DNA from: Agriotes lineatus
Lineage: Eukaryota > Arthropoda > Insecta > Coleoptera > Elateridae
Length of the DNA stretch: 64,000 nucleotides
NCBI GenBank assembly: GCA_940337035.1
Contig: OW679195.1
Span: forward strand, 177,106,015-177,170,014
Direction: 5' to 3'
Translations under genes and position numbers: made by a program
In this document: piece after piece, positions 10,561 to 22,110 of the stretch
Layout: the number at the start of each line of letters is the position of its first letter
Numbering within the stretch: position 1 is the first letter of the stretch
Notes under the pieces: generated by a model
The model's database searches: none
Seen by the model: only the letters and a program-made list of their open reading frames with translations
What the model was told of the DNA's origin: nothing

Positions 10561-11391
10561 TGGTACGGATGTCTAAACTGCTTGATAAATACAGGCTCTT
10601 CATCTTTAGTACGTATGTGGTGCTTCACTGCATCGGTGAAAGTAAGATCGCAGTTTTCATTGTGGAATACGTCTTTAAATTGTCTGCAGATTTTAATAAT
10701 TCGTTCCTTTTCTTCTATGTTTAGGTGTTCCGTGCGGATTGAATTTGAAATATTTAGCTCTGAATTATTGTGTGCAGGGGGTTCTTGAAATTCATAATTC
10801 ATATCGGGTTTTACTTCTAAACTTTCTTGAAAATTAATTTCTATAGTGGTGTCGTATTCGAGTGGTAAACTACAAATTCCGTTTTGAGAATAAGCTAAAC
10901 TTTCTGGAATAAATAAGTTCTTGTCTAAATGTATTTCAGGAATAATAACCTCGCCTTCAACAATAATTACAGGAATGTTGATAAAATTGTTAATGCTTAG
11001 AGGAATTCGTTTTGGTTTGTCGTTGTTAAATTCAAAGAAAAGTGGGATTATTCTACCGTTAATTTGTAATGTTCTATTTTCATATTCGATTTTTGCTTTT
11101 AGTTTTTGAAAATCTAAACTACCTATTAAAGCAGCGTACCGTGTCTGCCAGTCTATAACGTGAAAGTTGAATACATACATGCTGTATGTCAAATTTTTGT
11201 AATATTGGAAATTGGATATTTTTATCATTAGATACCACTTTATTTAAACTTTTAACTATAAAATGATTTTGAAAAGTAAATTTTCGAAATTTTGAAAATG
11301 CCACATTGCTATTGATTATTACACACAACTGTCCCAAGGCTGATATCATCCAATGAGAATCATGCATTTTTTGAAAATCGACCAATTCCAT
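10497..11391 (-). pseudogene. pol: Ty3/gypsy protease to RT start
   Basis: The minus strand carries two overlapping frames, 10497-11228 and 11119-11391, that follow the protease and protease-RT linker of the 17.6/297 group. The right frame has a hydrophobic strand (LGQLCVII) where the aspartic protease active site is expected. The canonical Asp-Thr/Ser-Gly is not readable and Asn-Ser-Asn stands in its place. The left frame then gives a FHVIDW...ALIG segment and a long linker leading to the YHLKQEIQNQI start of RT, which meets the RT entry. The two frames are separated by a frameshift near 11200. Confidence 0.75.
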
Positions 11392-11850
11392 ACTGATTAG
11401 CTGATAAACACCCGTGGGCTGCTTACCAAGCGATAAGCTCCCTAGGGATGATTATCGACCCCGTGGATGGTGTCATAATTAGAAATAGGGATGCAAGAAA
11501 CAAGTAAATTTTTGGCATTATTAGATCAATTTTAAATCATAATTCGTATACGGGTTTTGTGTAATAATCTTCAAAATATAAATGCGGGCAACACACTTAC
11601 ATATAATTTTTCCCGTCCCAAGAGTCATCGTGCTGGTTGCCATTAGAAAACTGCCCTCGGTAAAGCCCTCAGGACAGTTTTCATTGCAAGCAGCACTCGA
11701 CCCTTGGCGTGTGCAAAATTATCGGTAAGTATGTCTCGCCCTTGTTATATTACTATTGATAATTGAGTTGGATCGATTACAATTTTTAATCTAATTGTGT
11801 TAGATAGATGAACGGTAATTTAGGTTTATTTGAAATTGTATTTAAATCAA
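11392..11850. other. unclassified insertion between gag and protease
   Basis: About 450 bp with no gypsy coding signal. It contains an imperfect hairpin (GAAAACTGCCCT 11646-11657 with AGGACAGTTTTC 11671-11682) next to a GC-richer block. It probably is a mobile fragment of unknown type. Confidence 0.4.
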
Positions 11851-13128
11851 TTACGGTACTGTAGTTTCCGAGGCTTCTCCTAGTTCTATATTATTGTATG
11901 CATCATCGTTTTCGTCAAATTCATGCTCGTTTTGATCTAATTCTATTTCGTTTTTGTCTAGATTGTAGAGTTTTTCCGAAATAAAATGTCTGTTGTTATT
12001 TTGTCTAAATGCATTCTGAAGTGGTTTATAGCCAAGTGTTCTGGCTGCTACAGTTGATGTAGACATGGGTGTTGGTTTAAATTGATTAGATTTGTTTACA
12101 GATCTTGGACTATTTGGTCTGCCAAAGACCTGTAGATTAGTCGGAAATCTTTGATTTTGAATAGGGTTTGATTGTATATTTATGAGTTCTCGAGGAAAAC
12201 GTTGTGTTTGAGTATTTTGTTGTGTTTTATATATTGGGTAATAATTTTGAAATCTAGCTTTTTGGGGGGAATACCCTGGGTTTCCGTTGATTAATTGAAT
12301 GAATGGGTTTCTTAATACTTCTATTTCTAAGCATATTTTAGATTTTTTCTTGTTTTAAAGTGTCGTCATATTCTTGGCATTTGGTGAGACACTGTTCTAA
12401 CCTAACGGGTTGATTATTTCTTAAATAATGTTTATAAGGATCTAATAAACCTGATTTAAAACTTTTGTTCGTATAATTTTTGTTTAAATGTTAACTCTTG
12501 TGGATTAGTTATTTGCAATTGAATGCACTGTAGTAACTCGAAGAGTAAGCTAGTGATTCTAATGTGAGGATCGCGGTAGCTTTCGTTAGATGATTGAAAA
12601 GCAGTGTTTAATTCATTTACAAGTAATTGTTCAGAGCGAATATTGTTTAATTAAGGCTCATTTTAAACCATCCCAAGTTGAACAATCATAATTATTTAAA
12701 ATGGATTCTGCTCCTTCTTTTAATTTAGTTTTAATGACCTGTAACAAAATTTGATTATAGCGGCAAGCTGGTTGGTTTGCATTATGAGCAATTACTAGCG
12801 CATCCTCAGTTAATTTTGTAAATAATGCTAAATCACCACCCGGCAAAAATTCTGGTATTAGGTGAGTGAAAGTGGTTATAGAAATTTCATTAAATTCTAA
12901 TGGAGGTACACTTGGACTTTTGCTTGAACTGGATTGATCATTTTCAGACATTGTCGAAATTTGTTGTTTACTTTGAAAAATTAATTGAGGTTTTCTTAGA
13001 ATTAAATTAATTTTTGAGTTTCGCAAGTTTAACAAATCCTCGTCTTCAGAATTATTAGTGATTTCGATAATATCGTTATCACTTAAATCAGAATCACTAT
13101 TCATGAAGACACAATAGTATTTGTGCAA
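11851..13128 (-). pseudogene. gag: Ty3/gypsy (errantivirus-like) gag
   Basis: Two open minus-strand segments are recognisable: a 156-codon start (12658-13128) with an acidic Ser/Asp-rich leader then a capsid-like segment around IPEFLPGGDLALFTKLTEDA, and a C-terminal part (11851-12066) with FRQNNNRHFISEKLYNLD and an acidic tail. Between them 12066-12330 reads as an Asn/Gln/Pro-rich segment (QNYYPIYKT, NPIQNQRFP), and 12330-12657 is broken by several frameshifts. Gag forms the particle shell in this family. No CCHC knuckle was seen, consistent with errantiviruses that use basic residues instead. Upstream on this strand at about 13155-13170 lies a donor-like CTGTAAGTCC, possibly a leader splice site. 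Confidence 0.75.
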
Positions 13129-15717
13129 AAAATGGGAAGTATAGGAAGGAAAAAGGACTTACAGAACAAGTTGACCAATCATATCTTCAAAGGTTCGTAC
13201 GGGCACCGGGCAAGTGATAAATATGATAACCATAAATATCTTGGGTTATGTAACATATAAAGGAATACAGCTTTATGCAAGCTTAGGTGATTTTTTTGTA
13301 TAAGAAGCAACTGTTATGCAAAGATTATTTATTTCAAATATCCCCAAATAAGTATAACATTGCTGCACTACATAAAAAAATTGTATACTAGTCATTAATT
13401 TTATTTTTGTATATAAAATGACATAAAGGTTAATCAATTGTAATACTCTTTATACAAATTGCTACTTACGCCAGTTTATATAACTAAAGTACTCGGTGCA
13501 ATAGTAAAAAAAATCATTTGAAAGCCTACTGCAAATGGAGTGAATGGAGTATAGTAAATAAACCAGTTAGTCTGCGATTTCTTTAGCCTCTATATTTTGA
13601 TTTCAATCTAAATAGTGTAGTTAAAATCCAAAATGTAATAGCTTATTTACTTATTTATACATGACGCAACACATAATTAGTTCTAGACTAAACAAATAAC
13701 TGAAATAATGATCAGGAATATCGACTGACATCGTGACCAAAAAGAAAGATGAGCAGCGAGAGATTAGAGATTAGAAATGTCATAGAGAAAATTATATTTA
13801 CTATATTATTATGGTAAACCATTCTTAATTTTATAGATCTTAAAATATAAAGATAAATTCAAAATATTATTAACGTACTTATGAGTAATTGCAAAAAGAC
13901 GTTGATTGAACTTTAGAAACAACAGAAAATTGTGAAATCAAATTCTATTCACATCTTAAAATTGTATTTACAATACAAACGACTCTAAATGAACTGGAAA
14001 AGTAAATTGATAAACCATTAGCGAAAAATATGCAAATAGATAAAATGTGTAAAAGCGTAAAAGTCTTTTTTGAAACTTTACGTATCAATCCTGCGGAAAC
14101 TGTAAAATTTAATATTCAACAATGATGTTTTTCCAATACGAGCCTACAGATTTTTCATTTACTTCTAAGTAATTTGAGGGTCACCTTAAGTTGTTAGTTT
14201 CGCTGGGTTAGTGCTTGCTACACTAGCTTTACCAAACAGCGTCATATTTCTCTAGTAGAGAATTTAGTTAGGTTAGCCATTTGATCAAATCTGTCTGTAG
14301 ATGTAATTTCGCTCAAAGTAGCAGTAATGTTGGTTAAGAACACGCTGGTGGCCTGTATTACGAGTAAGAAACAGAAAACGAATTTCCTATATGCGTTATC
14401 TGTGTTTGCTTTTCTCCAAATTTCATATATGAACAGTTTTGTTTTTGTAACTCTAGGCAATGTATTGAATCTGAGAATATATTGGAGAGTCCAGTAAATT
14501 TGTGGATGGTTTGAATTTATTTGCCTTTAAAAGTAGAATCGATTATTTTTATCTGTTTATGCATTCAAGATGGTTTAGATTTGCCTGTCTCATTGAACAG
14601 CTTTTTATACCCCAATTAAAAACTAAATAAATTAGCTTTGTAAGCATTTCTTTTTCTTTGGGTAGATTTATAGAGCTATTTGGGCACTGTTAGATAGTTA
14701 CTGTTTACTTCGTCTTACTATAACAAGTACCGATACAAATGCTGTTCAACAAATGGCGCACCACTAACGATCAGACCTCTGTGAGAACGTTGATAACGTT
14801 CATATTCAGATCAAGAGTTTCTAATTTAAAAAATAATATATTGTGATGTTGGATTGTTGTGACAATAATTTCATAACAAAGGCAATGTGCACTTAGTGCC
14901 ATCTTTATCATGCGCTGTAAAATCCTATGAAAGTCATTAGTTTTAATGTAAATTGCAATGACTGGTGCTTTTGTGTAGTCATGTCGATATTTGATAGATA
15001 TTTGAAGACAGTGGCGATGATAATAAAAACGAGAGAGAGAAACTGTTTATTTTACTAATGATAGACTATTCGTCACCCTGGAACACCCTTGGGACGATGA
15101 AGAACGGGAGATGCATTCGACATACAAATATTAGCAGTTTGTCACCCAATTTTTGGGGCTGTATGGCTTCTTCAGTTGAAGAACTGTTGATATGCAAAAG
15201 AATACTAAACAATACTTTCTATACCACTGTGTTGGATTAAATACTATAGTGATCTGTTAATCAAATATTTAATAGGGAAAAGCTTGAGAACCATTACCTT
15301 CAACCAGATAACTACTACGTCATACGTTTGTACAAAGTCAACAAAGGCTTAATAATGGAAAAATTAGAAACAGTTAAAAAGTATTTCTACATTTACTGTG
15401 TTAGAATTTACCGTTTCGTTATTAATTTTTTATATTATATCACGCGTATGTTACAGTAAACGGTGGTTTTAATATTTCACGTGCTCAAAAAGGTGAATTC
15501 AATAAAGGCATGCGAGGACAACCTTTTCGGTGTCCAGGGCCTACGTAGAAGTCATCATCGGGTGGGTCGCAGGTGCCGTTCCTTGTTGCTAAATCTGTTA
15601 CAAATAAAATCACGGAGTATATTTATAAATAAATCTGCGCGGACAGTGTGCCAAACGGTACAGCTATAAGTGCATGTAAAAATGATTTATTGTTATTTGT
15701 ATTGTAATTGGCTACAA
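13129..15717. other. AT-rich DNA, no gene
   Basis: The 5' LTR of the gypsy element should start within the first few hundred bases, but I found no matching repeat or clear primer-binding site. Short frames (14242-14460, 15058-15240, 15463-15669) have no recognised domain. The block 15490-15620 is somewhat GC-richer. Confidence 0.4.
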
Positions 15718-15920
15718 TGACGTTTGATTTGTTCGACATCGCGCCCGTGGGACGCTTTGCTATTTACACCTGCCTGGCTTGCAAGCAGGAAAATATTCGT
15801 GCTTCTAGGTCAACCATTGTTTGCAAAAATTCAATTTTTGATGCCATTCTTTACAACCACGCAGTGAGTTTGCATAAAATCCATGTCGCCCAGTTTTTCA
15901 ATCTGGAATATACCCACTAA
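15718..15920 (+). CDS. small ORF with possible zinc-binding pattern
   Basis: A complete small frame runs from the ATG at 15718 (an upstream in-frame start at 15708 is also possible) to TAA at 15918-15920, about 67 codons. Its codon use is less AT-biased than neighbouring DNA. The translation has CLAC near the start, a later Cys, and an N-H...L-H-K-I-H run, a Cys2...His spacing reminiscent of BED or C2H2-type fingers. The protein family was not recognised. It may be an exon, a domesticated transposase scrap or chance. Confidence 0.25.
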
Positions 15921-17660
15921 GATAAGCATGATTTCTTCCCACCAGTATCTAGTACATCAGAGTCGGACTTAACTCTCGCAATAATCAGGAAAAGTTTAGT
16001 TTCTGGCTAAATATCAACAAATTGTATATGGAATCTTGACAATTTAAATTGTGTTTAAATAATTTTAAAATTTGGTGATTCAAACTTTCAGAACAAGTAA
16101 AAGGTAAATAGGAAGTTATTTTAATCAATTTCAGTATTTAAAGTTTAACTGAAAGTGTTACTTTCGGATACGACCATTTTTACTAATTTGCAATTTTTGC
16201 CGCAACCGTTCAATCAATCGCGACGAAAATTATATGAAAGGTTTTAATGAAACTGCATACCTTTTGTGAAGACAGCAACCGCTTTGGGGTTAAAAAAAAG
16301 TCGAATAAAGCAGTTGAGTGAGAAGGTGTCCCTCCGAATGAATGTAAACATTGTACCTCGAGAACCGCATAACCTATTAGGATTATTTATATGCCATTTA
16401 AAGGTGATTTTAGATTTAATAAAACTTGGGCCTCTACCATTTTCGATCTCAGGTATATGCCATAGCTCTTCAGCCAGTCATGCGACGTCGACTTCAAGTG
16501 CATTATACGAGAACGACCAACTACAGCTACGCTGTTTCCCCCACGCCGTTGCGTGCGGCTGTTGTTTAAACAGTTTGATGATGCAAGCTGAGAACTTTTG
16601 CAAAATTTAGTTGGCATGGAGTCAAAGAGCAGAATCATACTTTTTCAGAAGGTATTCTAAGAACACGAAGTAAAATATGGTTGGCTCGGTTTGTAAGGAA
16701 CAGAAACTCCTATTACAGGAATACTTGTTTGTTTTTACAAAGTCGGAATTTGCTGATTGGTTACCTACAAAGAAGACGTGCGCTCAGCTTAAGTTTGATT
16801 TTACTATTAATAATTCAAGTAATTAATTTAATATACCATGCATTTGTTTTCGAAAGGGCATTGGATAAATCAACTGATGTAAATATGAGTTTCTCATCCG
16901 GCTCTGTCTGCAAATTAGAAACATCTAATCTTGCAGCACGTAATTTACATTAGAAAATGGCTGTTGTGGAAATCGACCGTCAACTTCATTAATAACTAAT
17001 CGATATCATTGCTATGCATGCAAAAATTGCGTTTCTATATGTCTTCATTAGCACCACCGACACGTATATATCTTGTAAGCTAGCAGAACCATCCACAATA
17101 CACAAGGAACAATCTGTGTGCGTTAGCTGCACTTGCGTGTGGTTCAAAGAGATATTCATTTAACAAGTTTGGGTTTCTATTAATTGCAGTATCGTTTGTG
17201 TAATAGGAAGAAATATTACTTTAGGTGCTAAGATATACAATTTAAGTTTTTTTTAATTTCCAAGAGTATTTTAAACAGTTCATATTTTGAATAAGTGTGG
17301 ACAGGTTATGGCCAAATTTTTCTCGAAAGGAACAATAATAAAATGTCTTATAAATATATCTTATTATATTAAGAACATACGCATAGAGTCAGAAATACTA
17401 GTAATATTCTTACAAAGCTTATAACTTTATAAGTTTAAACAAACTTCTAAAGTTCAGAACATTATTTCCTGTCGTTAGCTCTATAGTGCAGTTGCATTGC
17501 AGTGCCAGTCCCTAGACAATTTTGTGGTTATTTGGGGTTTAATTTTACTAAAACTTCTAATGGTCCTTTCTGCATATCAAATCCCAGAATTTACTAGAGG
17601 TTAGTCGCTTCTCATTTTTAGTAAAAAGCTAAATTTTCCTTCTTCATTTTTAGGTTAATT
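15921..17660. other. AT-rich DNA, no gene
   Basis: Frames at 16266-16610, 16387-16638 and 16681-16953 overlap on opposite strands without domain similarity that I can see. Confidence 0.4.
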
Positions 17661-17712
17661 GTTAATTCGTTGATAACGAGGACAGATTGTTCCCCGAAAC
17701 GTTTGAATTTTA
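17661..17712 (+). ncRNA. degenerate hammerhead-like motif
   Basis: The segment TTGATAACGAGG-(10 nt)-CCCCGAAACGTT (about 17670-17703) matches the PLE hammerhead layout. Stem II is a G/C pair run, and the flanks AATTC and GAATT could form stem I. Two core bases differ from CUGANGA, so activity is unlikely. Confidence 0.3.
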
Positions 17713-18181
17713 ATAATTTAAATTTTGCAGGGTAAAGAAATTCCCAATAAACAGCATGAATTCGAGAACTGGGTTTAAACATTGTGTTACGAGTTGCGTT
17801 ATTTAGTGAAATTAACTATACGCGGTTGTAGGAATAGATTGTACTTTAGTTAGCTATAAGCCATTTGTATCATAAATATTTTAAGGTAGAATTTTGCAGG
17901 CAAAATGGTATATTAAAATTACAACAAGCGAATATTTAGCCGCTGTTTAGAAACGTGCCTTTCTCTGGGAAGCTGGAGATATTTCAATCTCATGAATAGA
18001 TTAGAGTAAATTTATGCAGGGTTTACTTTGTAAGCCGAAATTTGGGCCGAAGGTATATGGCTAGTACGTGGTCAGAAGTACAACTGTTGCAACTCGATCA
18101 TAAAAATTACGTACCAGCGGGCGCAAATTCTTTTAGTAGAATTGTAAAACTTTATTAGCGATAATTTTCGAGGGGTCGAGC

Positions 18182-18220
18182 TTGACAAATTTTAGTGTGT
18201 GAAAGCTTCAAATTTGTCAA
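18182..18220. repeat. short perfect hairpin
   Basis: TTGACAAATTT and AAATTTGTCAA form an 11-bp perfect inverted repeat around a 17-nt loop. Function unknown. Confidence 0.5.
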
Positions 18221-18689
18221 ATTCATAAGACTATTATGAACTGTCACGTACGTGCCAAAAGTCCAAAATTTAGAACTGCTCTGATAGGCTTATTTGGATT
18301 TTTGTAAACGCCTACCGAGTTTTCTTGGTAAAACTGGACTTAGAATTTAGTTAGTTAATAAGAAGTAGTTAATAAGTAAAGTTAAGAAGCAACGGTATTA
18401 AACTTAAGTGTTCTGTAAAAGGCAGAAAAATAAATGCAAGTATTTGTACTTAAGTGTTCTTATTAATCTCGCACCAGTCGCTTTAGTCTTCCTGTTAAAG
18501 TGTATTTTAACTAAAAGGATTGCCAGTTACCCCGACGCGTATCGCGCAATTGCATAATCATCACTACCGCTGCCTGGAAAATGACGTTACATTCGTATGA
18601 TAGTATAAGGTTTAGAGGTAGTATTAGCTATCGAGACGATAAAATATTTCTTGAAGGTGAATTTGATCAGAAGAATTTGCTCCCAGAAG

Positions 18690-18900
18690 AGATATCCTAT
18701 AGGGAGCCTCCTTTAGGATATTCTGATGTCTCCCTCCAATATTACTATCATTCCATAACCCCTTTGCTTGTAGCCTTAGAGCTGCCCTTAGTGCCACTTT
18801 TTCCAGGTGAAGATCTATTGACCCTAAAGTAGTTTCCAAAACTATGGTTGAAGTGGAACATAAAACACTGATAATAATCAAGACACACCATTCTCTAAGT
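18690..18900 (-). pseudogene. non-LTR retrotransposon fragment (between RT and C-terminus)
   Basis: Within a minus-strand frame at 18624-19013, the segment LGSIDLHLEKVALRAALRLQAKGLW followed by GRHQNIL matches the conserved region after RT in jockey/I-type elements. That region usually reads like P-P-L-x-L-x-I-x2-x-A-x-x-A-A-x-R-L-x3-x-W and then G-H-x-x-I-L. Isolated scrap, no tail or target duplication seen. Confidence 0.45.
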
Positions 18901-20799
18901 GTGCAGTTGTCATATGGTAACTTATCTAATTCTATGCCACTCGATAGATGATGACAGTGTACATTCATAGAATGGTTAAGGTCCCCATAGTCTCTTGCTT
19001 TTTGAATTCTCATTTATGTATGTTTTATCCAATTTAGCTTGTTACGGGCTCAAACAAAAATTACGACAACGCGCCAGTTTGTAACGGTACGACACGGTAT
19101 TTACGAAAAGCCACAATAAATCTAGACGACTAACGTGTACAATAACTCACAAAATCGGGAATGTAACTCACAGATGACCGCTGCCCAGCCCATTACAAGA
19201 AAGTTGCCGGCTAAACTTCAGTGGAACGATGGGTGGTCCAACACGAGATCATACAGGAAAACGGCCTAATAAGCGGCAAACAGATCTAAAATGAAAAGGC
19301 GCCACCGCATTTCCTACACTAAGAAAATGCATAAATGAACCCGCTGATAAAAAGTGGAAGCATGACGAGTTCACCTTTCAACCTTAGGCTTGGCAGTATT
19401 CTGGTCAGCGAGCCGGTACAGCACCATCGGACCTACCTTTCGAAAATCCACTGGATCAGCTGGCCAAACTCCTCTTACATTGTAAAATATAATACGCACA
19501 ACGCATGCGCAATAACAAAGAAAATCACGGTTAAATTAACATAAAATGTATTGACAAAATATTTGAATATATATTACTATGAACTAGGGCCCCCGACTAC
19601 TAGCTTTACTTTAATAAAAGAAAAATGATCGGAAAAGGGTACTCCTAAATTCACGCATTGCAATAAGAATAGTGCTGCCTGCGCCCGATCCTAGGCTTAT
19701 TAAAAAGACAAATATTTTACTGCAAAAGTGAACGATTTTGGTGCCCTTATTTTATTTTAATTATATGCAATAATATTCGGCTGCACCGGTGAACATAAAA
19801 ACTCTGTCTCAGGGTTAGGTCGCTAAAATCAGAAATACTGAGTAAAGCAAACTAATTTTTAGTAGCTCCAATTCAACCAGGATTTTTACTTGTGAACGCA
19901 CCACAACAAAATCTGCAGTAGCTAACCTCAAAAACTGACATGAACATATAACAGTGTGCCCTCATACAAATCGCAATAATTGATTTAAAGCGATGAAAGA
20001 TCAGCAAAACACCACAGGTATGCAATATTTATTCTCGCATAGCAACAATACTAACGGCTTTTGTTTTATCGTGACGTAGAAGTGACGCCAACTATCATTT
20101 GCTTTACATCCCGCCAAAGGTGAAAAATGCCGCGTCATCCTGCATTATTGAGGGATGCTACCTAAATTTCTGGATTCTGGAATGCACTGGACAATCGTGA
20201 ACTGCGGCAATGCGTAGCGGAAACCCCAAACTTGCAAGCCCCAGCGAAATAGGGAGATTCTGGACGATGGAAATTGAGCAAATACCTGGTTTCAAAAAGC
20301 TTCCGATGCTGGGCCGCACCTCTTCGGGGACGCCAACTCGTTTCTTTAGCTGCAAATTGCCTGGGCCCTCGGATCTCTGCCAGAAGTTCTGCGTATAGGA
20401 CCCATCTAGGCGTTGAAGACACCAACCTTGGCTTCAACTAGCTCCTGCAGGCTGTATCGACTCCCAAACGTAGCCCTTACTTGGATCGCCACTTGCCTGG
20501 TTTTTGTCGAAAACGAAAATTCACCAAATACAGCACTTTAAGACTGGCAAACTGGTTTCAATTGTGCCCAACACTTTAGTGGTTAAATAAAACCAACACA
20601 TTGGAACCGAGGTACACAGAATGAGGACGTTTTAGAACCGTTGGCGGCAAGCGGATAACACAGCTGTGTGCGGTAGAAGCCACTAAATGCTTGTACAAAA
20701 CTCGATATGTTCAAATTCAGGCGGAATAATTAGAAAAATCCATATACAAGTGGGGTCGTAATTTAGGAAATCACGCTAATTAACCGTATGTTTATACAA
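18901..20799. other. mixed DNA, no gene assigned
   Basis: GC-richer islands at 19200-19450 and 20150-20500 contain overlapping frames on both strands without recognisable domains. On the minus strand near 20478-20510 a GTGGCGATCCAAGTAAGG run could be a primer-binding-site-like sequence after an LTR, but this is too weak to call. Confidence 0.3.
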
Positions 20800-20890
20800 T
20801 CTAAACATGTCCTAACAAGCTTTTTATCAAATATAATACCTAGGTATTTGACTTCAACTGTAAAGGTTAAAATTATTTGTCTGTCTTCTA
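20800..20890 (-). pseudogene. non-LTR RT scrap with YLG box
   Basis: The minus strand reads VEVKYLGIIFDKKL, the conserved block after the RT catalytic domain in jockey/CR1-type elements. Stops flank it, and only about 30 codons are recognisable. Confidence 0.5.
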
Positions 20891-21036
20891 TTAAATTCCA
20901 TAGTACAGAGTGATCCAGAATGCACGCAATCCATATTAATAATGTTCTCGGAATTTAGTAACTAAACGTATTATGGGCAACTTATCTGGAACTTGAGAAC
21001 TAGGAAACTTTTTTTGTTTGAACACTTGGAAATGAT

Positions 21037-21530
21037 TTGGATGACAGATACCTGTTGACTAAGCACATACGCCCGGTTTTTGAAACCTTTAGCAGGCAAA
21101 GTGATGCTCTCAGTTTTCTGGGATTTTTGCGGTTTCTTGCTTATAGACTTTTTCGACAATGGTCGTACCATCAAGGGGCATATAACTGTAAAATTTTGAC
21201 TACATTACGGGATGAAATCAAAATCAAACGCCGCGGACTACTGCGAAAAGGAGTTTTCTTGCGTCCTCCCACAAATACGCCGCAGCGACATCAAAGTGAA
21301 GGAAATGGGCTTCGAAGTACTTTCACACCCAGCTTATTCGGCGGACCTGGCACCGTCTGATTTCTTCTTGTTTGGAAAATTGAGACGATGACAGCTTAAA
21401 AACTGCAATGACTTTGTGGTTAGAGGGTCAAACTTCAGACTTCTATAAGGATTGCATTATAAAGCTGAAACATCGATGGGCCAAGTGCGTTAATTTGTCA
21501 GGCAACTACATAGAGAAGTCCTAATATGTA
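21037..21530 (+). pseudogene. mariner-family transposase C-terminal relic
   Basis: Across shifting plus-strand frames the blocks LLIDFFDNGRTIKG (about 21134-21180), KEMGFEVLSHPAYSADLAPSDFFLF (about 21297-21375) and the downstream tail are those of mariner transposases, which cut and paste TA-flanked elements. The third catalytic Asp of the DD34D triad is readable in LAPSDFFLF. The HDN-type block carrying the second Asp is mutated to RPPTNTPQR. At least three frame changes and a TGA after KLRR inactivate it. Terminal inverted repeats were not identified. Confidence 0.8.
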
Positions 21531-21699
21531 TTGCAAATTGCACAATTGAAGCATAAGTAGGTTTTAAGAACGGCAGAATTTTCCCCTTCCCTTGCAATAT
21601 TGTAACGCTAGCGTCTTCAGCAAATTATAATTATACATAAAAAATGTATTTAACTTCTACATCGCCTAATCGGTCGTTACTTCTAGCCAGCCCAAGAAC

Positions 21700-22110
21700 T
21701 GGTGATAACAAAACACGTACCAGTGAAGCGCGAAGACACGAAGAGGCGATCACGGTGCCGCCTCCCACTCACTGGTACCCGGAGCGGCTGTACCGATAAA
21801 GCCGCCCGGAGAATATAAAAGAAGGCTTCACAACCATTTTAAATCACTTGAGTCCACCGGTCCCGATCAGCAGTCCGACTTGGGTCTATAAACTTTTCTT
21901 TTCTCCAAATCCTCTCCTGGCCCTATATTGTGACAGCGCCTACTGTCTCCTAATAAACCCCTTAAACCTGCTCGTGCCTTAGAATGTGACAGCGCTTACT
22001 GTCTTTTAAAACAACCCCCTGATAACTCACACCCACCGCAACCCCCCTTTCCCGACACTACCGGAATCAAAGAGACGATTATAATTTTATAATCAACTTA
22101 CCTGGAGGAT
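21700..22110 (+). promoter_or_regulatory. possible solo LTR or LTR-type promoter
   Basis: A GC-richer block contains GAATATAAAAG (TATA-like, about 21811), then about 50-60 bases later GATCAGCAGTCCGACTTGGG, reminiscent of initiator-type starts in retroelement R regions. This is followed by AATAAA (about 21952). An imperfect tandem duplication of about 53 bp lies at 21930-22020 (TGTGACAGCGCCTACTGTCT and TGTGACAGCGCTTACTGTCT). The block ends near a TTACCTGGAGG run. No coding region or second LTR is visible. Confidence 0.35.

Noticed and set aside
13129..13260. 5' LTR and primer-binding site of the gypsy element
   Set aside because: A GTGCCCG-type run and a donor-like site were seen, but no second LTR could be matched.
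20162..20520. Retroelement LTR and primer-binding site on the minus strand
   Set aside because: A GTGGCGATCC run resembles some primer-binding sites, but no LTR pair, gag or pol accompanies it.
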